A stretch of 64,000 nucleotides of DNA from Marinobacterium rhizophilum (GTDB lineage Bacteria > Pseudomonadota > Gammaproteobacteria > Pseudomonadales > Balneatricaceae), in contig NZ_CP073347.1 in the NCBI RefSeq assembly GCF_024397915.1, positions 3,224,001 through 3,288,000 on the forward strand. The letters are read 5' to 3'. Position 1 is the stretch's first letter, and every line of letters begins with the position of its first letter. A program made the translations under genes and the position numbers. The notes beneath the pieces are model-generated. The model saw only the letters and a program-made list of their open reading frames with translations, made no database searches and had not been told where the DNA came from. Positions 27,801 to 36,588 of this stretch are shown here, piece by piece.

Positions 27801-28625
27801 ATGAAACTGGTGTCCTTCGACGCTTTTCGCACCCTGCGCCTTCCCGAGACAAATTACATCAAGCCTGAACTCTTCTTCACCCAGCTCGCCAGGGTGCGGG
27901 AAGCTGACTGGGTGCTGTTCCCGGAATACTGGCAGGTCAATCCAGTGGTATTCGCCCTGAAGCGGCGCATATTTCCGAGTCTCGCCTCCTATCTTCTCGG
28001 CCACAACAAGATCGAGATGACCCGCGCCTTCATGAGCGTGGCCCCCGAGCATGTGCCCTGGACACTCATGGGCCCCAATGACCCGGTGTCAGCCGAGCAC
28101 CTGTGGCAGCAGATGGCTCTGCCTTTCGTCGCCAAGATTCCAAAAAGCTCCATGGGCGAGGGCGTGTTCCTGATCGAGAACCGCGCCGACTGGCAGCACT
28201 ACCTCGGCCTAACACCCAGCCTCTACGTGCAGGAATTTCTGCCCATTGATCGCGACCTGCGCATCGTCTGGGTCGGCGACCGCGTACTGGGTGGCTTCTG
28301 GCGCCGGCAATCCGAGCAGGGCTTTTACAACAACCTGTCCCGCGGCGGTCAGATCGACAACAGTCCGCTGCCGGCGGCGGCCCTCGCACTGGTGCAGCGC
28401 CTGGCCACGGCGCTTGAGATCGACCATGCCGGTTTCGATATCGCCATGGTGGACGGCTATCCCTTCGTGCTGGAGTTCAACCGCCTGTTCGGCAACCGTG
28501 GCCTGGGGTCGATCAACAACGATATCCCCGGCGTGATTCTCGACTACCTGCAACGTCGCATCGACTGCGACAACCCGGACGACGACCCGTTGCGACCGAC
28601 GCCAATCTGGCCCCTCGCCGTCTAA
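27801..28625 (+). CDS. ATP-grasp (RimK-like) protein
   Basis: 274 residues. It lacks a classic name but shows an ATP-grasp core: FVAKIPKSSMGEGVFLI (ATP-binding lysine and glycine loop), LYVQEFLPIDRDLRIVWVGD, and the metal-binding end DIAMVDGYPFVLEFNRLFGNRG with the expected Asp, Glu and Asn ligands. Such enzymes join a carboxylate to an amine or thiol through an acyl phosphate. The N-terminal 90 residues are the pre-ATP-grasp domain. It is divergent from the GNAT-nitrilase fusion (201-bp gap), so the two may share regulation. The substrate is unknown. Confidence 0.75.
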   Translation: MKLVSFDAFRTLRLPETNYIKPELFFTQLARVREADWVLFPEYWQVNPVVFALKRRIFPSLASYLLGHNKIEMTRAFMSVAPEHVPWTLMGPNDPVSAEHLWQQMALPFVAKIPKSSMGEGVFLIENRADWQHYLGLTPSLYVQEFLPIDRDLRIVWVGDRVLGGFWRRQSEQGFYNNLSRGGQIDNSPLPAAALALVQRLATALEIDHAGFDIAMVDGYPFVLEFNRLFGNRGLGSINNDIPGVILDYLQRRIDCDNPDDDPLRPTPIWPLAV

Positions 28626-28688
28626 CCTCCCCACCTGGCGTCGCTGCCCTCCAGCGGCGCCGTAGCCTGCGCCGGGCTACCCCCGTTT

Positions 28689-29777
28689 CTAACCAACAAA
28701 GAATGCATTTTGAACCGGCATGATGGCCCTGGTATCAACACCCAGGGACTGGGCCGCATGAAATGGCCAGTAGGGATCACGCAGCATTTCACGCCCGATC
28801 AAGGCGATATCGGCCTGCCCGCTGGCAATTATGTTTTCTGCCTGCCCGGGATCGCTAATAGTGCCTACGGCCATCGTCATGATATCGGCACCTTCCCTGA
28901 TACTGGCTGCAAGGCCTATCTGATCGGCGTTGCGATTGCCGATCGAGCTTCTTGAAGCGGGGCTTGCTCCCCCGGCACTGCAGTCGACAATATCCACGCC
29001 AAGCTCCTTAAGCCACCTGGCCATTTGAACGTTGTCATGAATGCTCAAGCCCTGCTCATCCCAGTCAGCGGCAGATAACCGCACGGCCAGCGGCAGGTTT
29101 TCCGGCCAGACCTCCCGAACCTTGCAGGTCGTTTCCAGCAGCATTCTGGCCCGATTTTCAAAACAGCCCCCGTATTGGTCGGTGCGATTATTGGCGATGG
29201 GCGTGAAAAAGCTGTGCAGCAGATAGCCATGGGCCGCGTGAATCTCTAGCAGCTTGTAACCCGCCGCCACTGAACGCCTTGCAGCCGCCACAAACGCATC
29301 CTGCGTCTGTTCTATGTCGCTCAACGTCATCATCTTTGGTGTTTTCCACAGGCGCAGACCGTCTCGATCGAAAGGCTCGTCACCCGGAGCAAGGGTCTCA
29401 TAACCTCCTTCACTGTCTTCCAGGTGCTGCCCGCCGTCCCAGGGCCGGGCGGCACTCCCCTTGCGGCCCGCGTGGGCAATTTGAACGCCGGGTACAGCGC
29501 CATGCCGTTCCATGAAAGCGGTGATCGGAATCAGGGCCTCGACCTGGTCGTCATTCCAAATGCCGGCGCAACCGGGAGTGATGCGCCCCTGGGCCGTGAC
29601 CGCTGTTGCCTCTGCCATGATCAGCCCCGCGCCGCCGACGGCCCTGGAACCCAGGTGCACCAGGTGCCAATCGGTCGCAACACCCTCGATCGAGCTATAC
29701 TGGCACATGGAAGAAACGCCGATTCGATTTCTAAAGGTGACATCTTTTATTTTCAAGGGGGAGAAAAGTTTAGACAC
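28689..29777 (-). CDS. Old yellow enzyme family NADH:flavin oxidoreductase (YqjM/XenA-like)
   Basis: 362 residues. The TIM-barrel FMN enzyme shows the class III features NRIGVSSMCQYSS (Cys that tunes the flavin), VQIAHAGRKGS and the substrate-binding HAAHGYLLHSFFTP (His pair), with an end typical of YqjM/XenA (IGREMLRDPYWPFHAA). These enzymes reduce activated C=C bonds and nitro compounds using NADPH. The GTG at 29777 is chosen because AAAGGAG lies 6 nt upstream; an ATG at 29801 has no site. It is divergent from the LysR gene at 30156. Confidence 0.92.
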   Translation of the reverse strand: MSKLFSPLKIKDVTFRNRIGVSSMCQYSSIEGVATDWHLVHLGSRAVGGAGLIMAEATAVTAQGRITPGCAGIWNDDQVEALIPITAFMERHGAVPGVQIAHAGRKGSAARPWDGGQHLEDSEGGYETLAPGDEPFDRDGLRLWKTPKMMTLSDIEQTQDAFVAAARRSVAAGYKLLEIHAAHGYLLHSFFTPIANNRTDQYGGCFENRARMLLETTCKVREVWPENLPLAVRLSAADWDEQGLSIHDNVQMARWLKELGVDIVDCSAGGASPASRSSIGNRNADQIGLAASIREGADIMTMAVGTISDPGQAENIIASGQADIALIGREMLRDPYWPFHAAQSLGVDTRAIMPVQNAFFVG

Positions 29778-30120
29778 GATCAACTCCTTTATTGAGTTCA
29801 TTATAAAAGTGAGGACTGCATTGTTTTCTGGCTTTAATAAAAAACAGTTTCAAGGTGAATAACACTGCACCAGGCATTAAATCGATGTTGATGATATAAA
29901 CGGCCTCCGGTATTAATAGCACCGAACCGTTAACCTGAATCCCGCTCCGACCTCCGGGGAGAATAACCACCACATAGTCCAGACCTCTCCTGCGTGCAGG
30001 CTCAAAAGAGCCGATTAAGGCTTCTGCTACAGCAAGGCTAGTAACGACCGTTGTGAATCGAGCAACGGCATCCCTATTTTGGCTGTTTGTTCTGTGACGA
30101 CAAACGATTTATTCTTACAC
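29778..30120. other. Intergenic region, old yellow enzyme / LysR
   Basis: About 340 bp that is A+T-richer than the surroundings, with no convincing coding sequence on either strand. It should carry the promoters of the two divergent genes. An inverted repeat near the LysR start is listed separately. Confidence 0.6.
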
Positions 30121-30143
30121 ATGAAATAGATAATCTATTTCAT
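30121..30143. promoter_or_regulatory. Perfect 11-1-11 palindrome at the LysR ribosome-binding site
   Basis: The left arm ATGAAATAGAT and right arm ATCTATTTCAT are exact reverse complements around a single A. The palindrome directly abuts the AGGAG ribosome site (30144-30148) of the LysR gene. It could be an operator for autoregulation or, in RNA, a stem that occludes translation initiation. It lacks the classic T-N11-A spacing. Confidence 0.6.
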
Positions 30144-30155
30144 AGGAGATCAACT

Positions 30156-31064
30156 GTGCATAAACCAATGCCGCCGTTACGAGCACTGGTTGCCTTCGAG
30201 GCATCCGTGCGCCATGCCAGCTTCAAGCGAGCTGCCGATGAGCTGTGCCTCACCCCGGGCGCGGTATCGCAGCAGGTTCAGAAACTTGAACAGTGGCTGG
30301 GCTATCCGTTGTTTGTGCGTCAGGTCCGTCAGCTAAGTGTCACCGGACCTGGCATGACTTATTACAGCCACATAGCCCCCGCCCTGGAACAGATAAGCTC
30401 GGCCAGCGTAGCGTACCGGGAGCGGCCGGCAGATTCCGTATGTTTGTCCCTGTCACAGACGTTGGCAGCCAAGTGGCTCGGTCCCCGTCTGGGGGACTTT
30501 GTGAGCCGCTATCCAGCCATTGAAGTACACATCAGCGCGTCCAATAATTCCGTTGATTTCCAGCGTGAAACCGTAGACCTGGCCATACGCCATTTTGACG
30601 GCCGTGACTCCACGTTGGATGTGCAGCTGATATCTGATGACGAGGCCAGGTTATTCTGCGCGCCCTCATACCGCGACTCACTGTCACTGGAAAATACAGA
30701 CCAGCTTGGGGGCGCAACCCTGATTGTTGCCAGCCTGTACCCTTTCTGGGACGACTGGCTCTCAAAATTCACATCCATCGATACCCAGGCCAGAAAGCAG
30801 ATAACTACACTGCACTTCGATCAAACCCTGCTCGCCATTGATGCCGCCAAACGGGGCCAGGGCCTGGTGTTATGCAACGCTTTGCTGGTGCACGAAGAGC
30901 TGGAACGGGGAGAATTGATTGAGCCCTTCGCGCACCGGTTACCCCTGGATAAGAGCTACTACCTGGTCCATCCGAAACGCCAGCCCCTGAGCCAGGCTGC
31001 CACTGTGCTGAAAACCTGGCTACTGGCACAGCTACCCGAATACCGCACCGGTGGAATCAGTTAA
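30156..31064 (+). CDS. LysR-family regulator (GcvA-like)
   Basis: 302 residues from a GTG with AGGAG 7 nt upstream (an ATG four codons later is the alternative). The N-terminal helix-turn-helix PPLRALVAFEASVRHASFKR and LTPGAVSQQVQKLEQWLG are typical of the GcvA/AmpR subgroup. The effector domain follows from about residue 90. It is divergent from the old yellow enzyme gene and probably controls it. Its start lies next to a perfect palindrome (30121-30143). Confidence 0.9.
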   Translation: MHKPMPPLRALVAFEASVRHASFKRAADELCLTPGAVSQQVQKLEQWLGYPLFVRQVRQLSVTGPGMTYYSHIAPALEQISSASVAYRERPADSVCLSLSQTLAAKWLGPRLGDFVSRYPAIEVHISASNNSVDFQRETVDLAIRHFDGRDSTLDVQLISDDEARLFCAPSYRDSLSLENTDQLGGATLIVASLYPFWDDWLSKFTSIDTQARKQITTLHFDQTLLAIDAAKRGQGLVLCNALLVHEELERGELIEPFAHRLPLDKSYYLVHPKRQPLSQAATVLKTWLLAQLPEYRTGGIS

Positions 31065-31297
31065 GCGCCAGACTTCCTTCGGTGCTGCCGGCGGCGGCAG
31101 CATCCGATACGCACTGCCCAAGTCCAGGGGGCGCGAACAGCGTCGCCAACGTCGTGCAGAGCATCACCGGACGCGACCGTCGGCGCTATGCTGGCGCTAC
31201 TACATTGATGCACAGCTTTGGTGCACAGGGCCGCCCCCAGGGTTGACCGAATGATTAGAAATGGCGCATGCTTCTGTTTCACTGAACTGGATTTCCC

Positions 31298-31387
31298 ATG
31301 ACCTCACTGTCCTGCATCCGCACGCACACATCATTCTGGCTGATCCCTGTGGCCCGCTGGATGTGGCCATCTGCGGTCGGGAGTTAA
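31298..31387 (+). CDS. Possible 29-residue leader peptide with three Trp codons
   Basis: A short open frame, ATG at 31298 to TAA at 31387, with Trp at positions 14, 21 and 23 (WLIPVARWMW). A GGA-containing weak ribosome site lies upstream. It is followed 27 nt later by a terminator hairpin (31415-31444) and then by an EamA exporter gene, a layout like transcription attenuation. It could equally be chance; codon evidence is too short to decide. Confidence 0.25.
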   Translation: MTSLSCIRTHTSFWLIPVARWMWPSAVGS

Positions 31388-31414
31388 CCGGTTCCAGTCA
31401 GTAACCGGGGTTCC

Positions 31415-31446
31415 AAGGCCGCAGCGCTCACCGCCTGCGGCCTTTT
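31415..31446 (+). terminator. Rho-independent terminator or attenuator
   Basis: A 10-bp perfect stem AAGGCCGCAG (31415-31424) and CTGCGGCCTT (31435-31444), a 10-nt loop and TTTTCT. It is about 350 bp after the LysR stop and 185 bp before the EamA start, so it may end the LysR transcript or attenuate the EamA operon. The rest of the 31065-31630 gap shows no convincing gene. Confidence 0.8.
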
Positions 31447-31630
31447 CTGTACAGGGATGTACTTACCGTTATTTGCTCCTGCAATAACGGATTTTCCGCC
31501 TTCCGTGGCGGGCATCCTGCGAGCGCAGGGATGCGCTGGAGCAGGGTCACCCATAGGGATGAACGAAGCCTGCGGGCGCCGAAAACGGCCTCGGAAACAG
31601 GATGTTTCCGTACTCGACAAGGAGAAACCG

Positions 31631-32518
31631 ATGTCCGTGCCAAGTGCCTACCTGGCTGTCCTGGTGATCTGGGCCACAACCCCCCTGGGGGTCGCCTGGA
31701 GCAGCGAAACCGTTAACCCGGTGATGGCCGCCTGGCTGCGCATGGGCATTGCCGCGGTGCTGGGCTGGCTGCTGGTGCGCGGGCTGCGACTGGACATGCC
31801 GTGGCACCGTGGCGCCCTCAAATCCTACGCCTGCGCGACACTGGGGATCTTCGGTGCCATGAGCGCCACCTACCTGGCCGTGCGCTTTGTCCCCTCCGGC
31901 CTGATCTCGGTGACCTTTGGCCTGTCACCGGTACTGTCAGCGCTGCTGGCGCAGGTGCTGCTGCGCGAAGCGCCACTGGCGCCGCACCGCTGGCTGGCCT
32001 GCATCCTCGCCCTGTCGGGCCTGGCATGGATCTTTATGGACGATACCACCCTGAGTCGCGATACCTGGCCTGGCATTGCGCTATTGCTGCTGGCGGTGTT
32101 GCTGTTCAGCCTCAGCGCGGTCATGGTCAAGCGCGAGGCGCTGGCGATTCATCCGCTGCCCCATACCGTCGGTGCGCTGCTGCTCAGCCTGCCCTGTTAC
32201 GGTCTGCTGTGGCTGTTGCTGGATGGCACTGCGCCGACTTTCGATTTCAGCAGTCACTCGCCCTGGGCCATTCTGTACCTGGCGGTGTTCGGCTCGCTGA
32301 TCGGCTTTGTCAGCTATTTCCATATTCTCAGCAAGCTGGCACCCAGCACCGTGGCCCTGGTTACCCTGGTTACGCCCGTATTCGCGTTGCTGCTGGGCAG
32401 CCTGCTGAACAAGGAACAGGTGAGCCCAAGCGTCTGGAGCGGTACCGCCGTAATCATGGGTGGCCTGGCGATCTTTTTCTGGGGCCACCGGATCAAGCCC
32501 GCCCGGCTGCTGTTTTAA
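31631..32518 (+). CDS. EamA/DMT-family transporter
   Basis: 295 residues with ten predicted helices in two EamA repeats (about 1-140 and 150-290). The family motif near the ends of the repeats is visible (FGLSPVLSALLAQVLLREAP and VTPVFALLLGSLLNKE). It is an inner-membrane exporter of metabolites or amino acids of unknown specificity. The ATG at 31631 has AAGGAG 6 nt upstream; the frame is open further upstream but unsupported. It is followed by a second EamA gene 53 nt later. Confidence 0.9.
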   Translation: MSVPSAYLAVLVIWATTPLGVAWSSETVNPVMAAWLRMGIAAVLGWLLVRGLRLDMPWHRGALKSYACATLGIFGAMSATYLAVRFVPSGLISVTFGLSPVLSALLAQVLLREAPLAPHRWLACILALSGLAWIFMDDTTLSRDTWPGIALLLLAVLLFSLSAVMVKREALAIHPLPHTVGALLLSLPCYGLLWLLLDGTAPTFDFSSHSPWAILYLAVFGSLIGFVSYFHILSKLAPSTVALVTLVTPVFALLLGSLLNKEQVSPSVWSGTAVIMGGLAIFFWGHRIKPARLLF

Positions 32519-32571
32519 ACCCGTTAATCGCCCGGATGCCAAAACATCCCGGGCCCGAGAGAGTCCACTAC

Positions 32572-33489
32572 ATGTCCGTTTCAAGCACCACCACAGGCGT
32601 CCCGCCGGGACCGTACGACAACCACGCCAAGGGCATGCTGATTGCCGCCTGTGGCGTGCTGGTATTGAGCTTCGATGCCCTGCTGATCCGCCTGGCCGAC
32701 AGTTCCTCCTATAACGTCACCTTCTGGCGCGGCGCCTTCACCTGCCTGGCCACCGGTTTGCTGTGCCTGTACTGGCGCAAACGCCAGCGCTGGCCCACAA
32801 CACCGGCTCTGTGGCTCGGCGGCATCGCCATCGCCAGCCTCTACGGCGTGAATACCTGGCTGTTCGTGTATTCCATCAGCCATACCAATACCGCCAATAC
32901 GGTGGTGATACTCGCCAGTTCACCGCTATTTGCCGCACTCTTTTCCCGCCTGTTACTGGGCGAGCGCGTACTGCAACGCACACTGGTTGCCATCGCCGTA
33001 TCGGTACTCGGCGTACTGGTGGTATTCGCCGGTTCCGAGAGTGCCGCCAGCCAGTGGCTGGGCGATATCGCGGCACTGGTACTGGCCGCCAGCATGGGCA
33101 TGATGTTTACCCTCTTGCGTCGCTTTCAGGCCTTGCCCCGCCTGCCCATCATTGCCATGGCCGGCGCCATAGCAGCACTGATCAGCTGGCCCCTGGCTAC
33201 CCCGCTCACGCTCGCGCCCGCCAGTTACGGCTGGCTCGCCCTGATGGGACTGATCCAGATCCCGCTGGCGACCATCCTGATCATGACGGCACCACGCTAT
33301 CTGCCGTCCACCGAGGTTAGCCTGTTCCTGTTGCTGGAAACGGTACTGGGCCCCATCTGGGTCTGGCTGCTCCTGGGCGAAACCACCTCGATACACACCC
33401 TGGTGGGCGGCACGGCCATTCTTGGCGCCATCAGCGTCAATACCTGGCTGGCACTGCGCCGGGCACCGGGTAACGCCGCCGTGGCCTAG
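32572..33489 (+). CDS. EamA/DMT-family transporter
   Basis: 305 residues, ten helices in two EamA repeats. A hydrophilic N-terminus (about 1-20) precedes the first helix MLIAACGVLVLSFDALLIRL. Conserved repeat ends are LASSPLFAALFSRLLLGERV and LLLETVLGPIWVWLLLGE. It is distinct in sequence from the EamA protein just upstream, so the pair is not a recent duplication. They may form a two-gene operon or a heteromeric exporter. Confidence 0.9.
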   Translation: MSVSSTTTGVPPGPYDNHAKGMLIAACGVLVLSFDALLIRLADSSSYNVTFWRGAFTCLATGLLCLYWRKRQRWPTTPALWLGGIAIASLYGVNTWLFVYSISHTNTANTVVILASSPLFAALFSRLLLGERVLQRTLVAIAVSVLGVLVVFAGSESAASQWLGDIAALVLAASMGMMFTLLRRFQALPRLPIIAMAGAIAALISWPLATPLTLAPASYGWLALMGLIQIPLATILIMTAPRYLPSTEVSLFLLLETVLGPIWVWLLLGETTSIHTLVGGTAILGAISVNTWLALRRAPGNAAVA

Positions 33490-33615
33490 CAACGTGCCAC
33501 ACTGGCGGGTTCACAGGGATGTCGCCATTTGGCGTCGTTATCACACCCAGGCTCTGGAACCCGACGGCGCTTTCGTGTTCAGATAGCGCAAATACTTTGC
33601 TGAGGAAGCCCTCCC

Positions 33616-34131
33616 ATGTTCAACCAGCTATCGACTCTTGGGCGCAGCGCCTGGTACTGGCTGGCGATGATTCTGCTCGGCCTGACCGTCGAAGGTATCG
33701 CGCTCTATTATCAGTACGGGCTGGGCTACGGCCCCTGTGTACTGTGCGTGCATATCCGGCTCTGGCTGGCGGGCTTTATTCTGGCCTGCGTACTTGGATT
33801 CCTGGGATGCGGCTGGACCTTTACCCGCAAACTGGCCCAGTTGCTGGGCTTTGTTACCATGCTGGGAATGCTGGAGCGCAGCTGGACCACGCTCGGCGTC
33901 GAGCGCGGCTGGATCGAAGGCAGCTGCAGCATGGAGTCGGGACTGCCGACCTGGCTGGCACCCGAGCAGTGGCTGCCCGAAGTCTTCGAGATCTGGGAAC
34001 CCTGCGGCTACACGCCGGAAATGCCCCTGGGCTTCACCATGGCCGAAGTGCTGGTCGTGCTGAGCGCCTTCATGACCCTGCTGACCGGGCTGATCCTTGT
34101 ATCCCGGGGCCGGCGCAAAAGCTTTTTCTGA
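33616..34131 (+). CDS. dsbB: Disulfide bond formation protein B
   Basis: 171 residues with four membrane helices. The first periplasmic loop carries the redox pair CVLC (GPCVLCVHIRLW), and the second loop carries two Cys (GSCSMESG and WEPCGYTP) that shuttle electrons from DsbA to quinone. It re-oxidises DsbA in the inner membrane. It is a single-gene unit ending at a strong terminator. This matters for the exported Cys-rich proteins encoded at 50.9-52.2 kb, which would depend on periplasmic thiol chemistry. Confidence 0.94.
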   Translation: MFNQLSTLGRSAWYWLAMILLGLTVEGIALYYQYGLGYGPCVLCVHIRLWLAGFILACVLGFLGCGWTFTRKLAQLLGFVTMLGMLERSWTTLGVERGWIEGSCSMESGLPTWLAPEQWLPEVFEIWEPCGYTPEMPLGFTMAEVLVVLSAFMTLLTGLILVSRGRRKSFF

Positions 34132-34154
34132 GCCTCAGCCAAACGCCAGCCATT

Positions 34155-34188
34155 AAAAATCCCGTGCTTTGCAGCACGGGATTTTTTG
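34155..34188 (+). terminator. Rho-independent terminator of dsbB
   Basis: A 14-bp perfect stem from 34155 (AAAAATCCCGTGCT) to 34186 (AGCACGGGATTTTT) with a TTGC loop and T-tail. The A-rich left side also supplies a T-tract for the opposite strand, so it can serve the convergent leuA as well. Confidence 0.95.
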
Positions 34189-34221
34189 TTTCAGCTCAGC
34201 GTTGCAGCTGGCGATTCAGGC

Positions 34222-35904
34222 TCAGGCCGCAGCTACTTTGGCTTCACAGCCCCCTCTGGTCAGGGCCTCGAGGATCGCATTCAGCGAGGCGGTAACGATA
34301 TCCTCGCTCACCGCTACGCCGCTGTAGCGACTGCCATTGAGCCCCATCTGCACGAAACTGATCGCTTCGGCACCTTCACCGTGACTGGCACCCAGCGCAT
34401 GTTCGCTGTACTCCACCAGCACCACGGACTCCCTCATTTCACGGTTCAGCGCATCGACAAAAGCCCCCACCACGCCGGTACCCGTACCGGCCAGCGAGCG
34501 GGTTTCACCGTGCCAGTGAATCCTGGCGTTCAGGCTGTCCTGGCCGTTATCACGGCTCAGCTGGTAACCCAGAATACGGGCGCCGCTGTCGACCGGTCGC
34601 AGGTAGCTGTCATTAAAAATCTGCCAGATCTGCTCGCCGTTCAGCTCCGTCGCCGTGGCCTCGGTGGCCTGCTGCACCCTGGCACTGAACTCGATCTGCA
34701 TCCAGCGTGGCATCTGGATGCCGTACTCGCGCTCAAGCACATAGGCCACCCCGCCCTTGCCGGACTGGCTGTTGATGCGGATCACCGCCTGGTAGTCGCG
34801 GCCCAGGTCCTCCGGGTCGATCGGCAGGTAAGCCACCTCCCAGGGCGCATCGCTCTGACGCCTGGCCAGGCACTTGCGGATGGCATCCTGGTGACTGCCC
34901 GAAAAGGCCGTAAACACCAGCTCGCCGGCATAAGGATGGCGCGGATGCACCGGCAGCTGTGTGCAGGCCTTCACACACTCGACAATCTCGTCCATGTTGG
35001 CCAGGTTCAGCTGCGGGTCCACCCCCTGGCTGTACAGGTTCAGCGCCATGGTGACGATGTCCATGTTGCCGGTGCGTTCACCGTTCCCCAGCAAAGTACC
35101 CTCGATACGATCGGCGCCGGCCATGACCCCGAGCTCCGCCGCCGCCACGCCGCAGCCGCGGTCGTTGTGGGTGTGCAGGCTGATGATCAGCGAGTCTCGC
35201 CGGGCGATATGGTCGCAGACCCACTCGACCTGGTCGGCGAAGACGTTCGGGGTCGACATCTCCACCGTGGCCGGCAGGTTGATAATGACCTTGTTCTCGG
35301 GGGTGGGCTGCCACACCGCGGTGACCGCATCACAGACCTCCACCGCGTAATCCAGCTCGGTGCCGGTAAAGCTCTCGGGGGAATACTGGAAGGCCCACTC
35401 AGTCTCGGGATTTTGTGCCGCCAGACGTGCCACGCTGTGAGCGCCCTTGACCGCGATCGCCTTGATGCCCTCGCGATCCAGCCCAAACACCTGTTCACGC
35501 TGTACGGTGGAGGTGGAGTTGTACAGATGCACGATGGCCCGGCGTGCCCCGCGCAGCGACTCGAAGGTGCGCGCAATCAGCTCGTCCCGTGCCTGGGTCA
35601 GCACCTGGATGGTCACGTCTTCGGGTATCAGGTTGTCGGTGATCAGGGAGCGAACAAAGTCGAAATCCGGCTGGGAGGCAGCCGGAAAGCCCACCTCGAT
35701 TTCCTTGAAGCCGAGCTTGACCAGCAGTTCGAACATGCGGCGTTTTTGCACCACGTTCATCGGTTCGATCAGGGCCTGGTTGCCATCGCGCAGATCGACA
35801 CTGCACCAGCGCGGTGCACGGTCAATGATCTGGTCCGGCCAGCGACGGTCGGGTTTGCGGATGGGAGCGAAGGGGCGGTACTTGCGGTGGTCAAATGAAC
35901 TCAT
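34222..35904 (-). CDS. leuA: 2-isopropylmalate synthase
   Basis: 560 residues, the longer (type 2, Pseudomonas/actinobacterial-like) form. It catalyses condensation of acetyl-CoA with 2-oxoisovalerate, the first committed step of leucine synthesis. Visible motifs are WCSVDLRDGNQALIEPM (catalytic Arg/Asp), SLHTHNDRGCGVAAAELG (metal-binding His pair) and GNGERTGNMD. The C-terminal regulatory LeuA dimer domain (about 430-560) that binds leucine is present. The start is preceded by GGAGACATCCG on the minus strand. No other leu genes are adjacent. A long leader upstream could hold regulation. Confidence 0.96.
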   Translation of the reverse strand: MSSFDHRKYRPFAPIRKPDRRWPDQIIDRAPRWCSVDLRDGNQALIEPMNVVQKRRMFELLVKLGFKEIEVGFPAASQPDFDFVRSLITDNLIPEDVTIQVLTQARDELIARTFESLRGARRAIVHLYNSTSTVQREQVFGLDREGIKAIAVKGAHSVARLAAQNPETEWAFQYSPESFTGTELDYAVEVCDAVTAVWQPTPENKVIINLPATVEMSTPNVFADQVEWVCDHIARRDSLIISLHTHNDRGCGVAAAELGVMAGADRIEGTLLGNGERTGNMDIVTMALNLYSQGVDPQLNLANMDEIVECVKACTQLPVHPRHPYAGELVFTAFSGSHQDAIRKCLARRQSDAPWEVAYLPIDPEDLGRDYQAVIRINSQSGKGGVAYVLEREYGIQMPRWMQIEFSARVQQATEATATELNGEQIWQIFNDSYLRPVDSGARILGYQLSRDNGQDSLNARIHWHGETRSLAGTGTGVVGAFVDALNREMRESVVLVEYSEHALGASHGEGAEAISFVQMGLNGSRYSGVAVSEDIVTASLNAILEALTRGGCEAKVAAA

Positions 35905-36250
35905 CGGATGTCTCCAGGTAGCGATACGGGTCGCGAGCCAGCTCGCGAAAGTGGCAGAGGCAGGCTACCGGGCGCCACAGAAATTCCTGGCCCGGCAACC
36001 GCGTCAAAGTCGTATCGACAGCATCCTGAAAAACGTCATGCTCTGGTCCTGATCATCAAAAAAGGGGATGAAACGCTGAGCACCTCCACCGGGCCGGGTA
36101 GCCCTGACACTCAGTCCCTTGTGGGGTTCTGGCAGTGCTGGCGGACCCGGCTCTCTTGTGAAGAGTAACGGTCGCCGGGCTCCTGCTGGGAGCTCCGGTT
36201 GCCGGCACCGCTGAGGAGATCAGCGATTTCGTAGAGCCATTCTAGCGGGA
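35905..36250 (-). promoter_or_regulatory. leuA upstream region with possible promoter and long leader
   Basis: On the minus strand TAGAAT (36239-36244) resembles a -10 element, which would give a leader of about 330 nt before leuA. A 5-bp stem (CTGAG/CTCAG) precedes a T-run (TTTTTT near 36058-36063), so an attenuator is conceivable, but I find no leucine-rich leader peptide. An open frame runs through it without a good start codon. No confident gene is seen. Confidence 0.35.
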
Positions 36251-36436
36251 GCCCGGGGGTGAATGTGTGCAAAGGTAGCGCCCGGCTGGGCTTATTTCGA
36301 GCATAACAACCAATAAACCCATAAAAATTAGTTATTTCACGCTTACTTAAAATAAAACCTGCAAAATAATCACTAAACAATGTTTATAAACAGCATTTTT
36401 TGATTAGTGTTGTTTCCTACAACGGGCCTGGTACCG

Positions 36437-36553
36437 CTATGCACCTTCAGCACTCGTCTCGATAGAACAGATAGCCCTGAACCCGATCACCAGGGCACTC
36501 AGCACACAGAGCCCCGCCACGCCGTAGATGGCCCCGCCGAGTGCATTGCGGAA
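36437..36553 (-). pseudogene. C-terminal remnant of an unidentified membrane protein
   Basis: About 39 codons reading NALGGAIYGVAGLCVLSALV and ending SIETSAEGA then stop. It looks like the last transmembrane helix and tail of a transporter but lacks the rest of a gene. It lies directly beyond the truncated sodium:solute symporter fragment, so it may be its tail after an internal deletion or a piece of another gene. Confidence 0.4.
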
Positions 36554-36588
36554 CCTCCTTAACAGGCTGTGGATAAATACCTGCGCGG

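Noticed and set aside
31801..32571. Long N-terminal extension of the second EamA gene
   Set aside because: The extension lies inside the first EamA gene in another frame; the ATG at 32572 gives the standard ten-helix protein.
34186..35898. A 570-codon plus-strand frame opposite leuA
   Set aside because: Shadow of leuA; no domain, and LeuA motifs are complete on the other strand.
36111..36380. A minus-strand 89-codon frame upstream of leuA
   Set aside because: No plausible ribosome site or known domain; it probably reflects the leader region.
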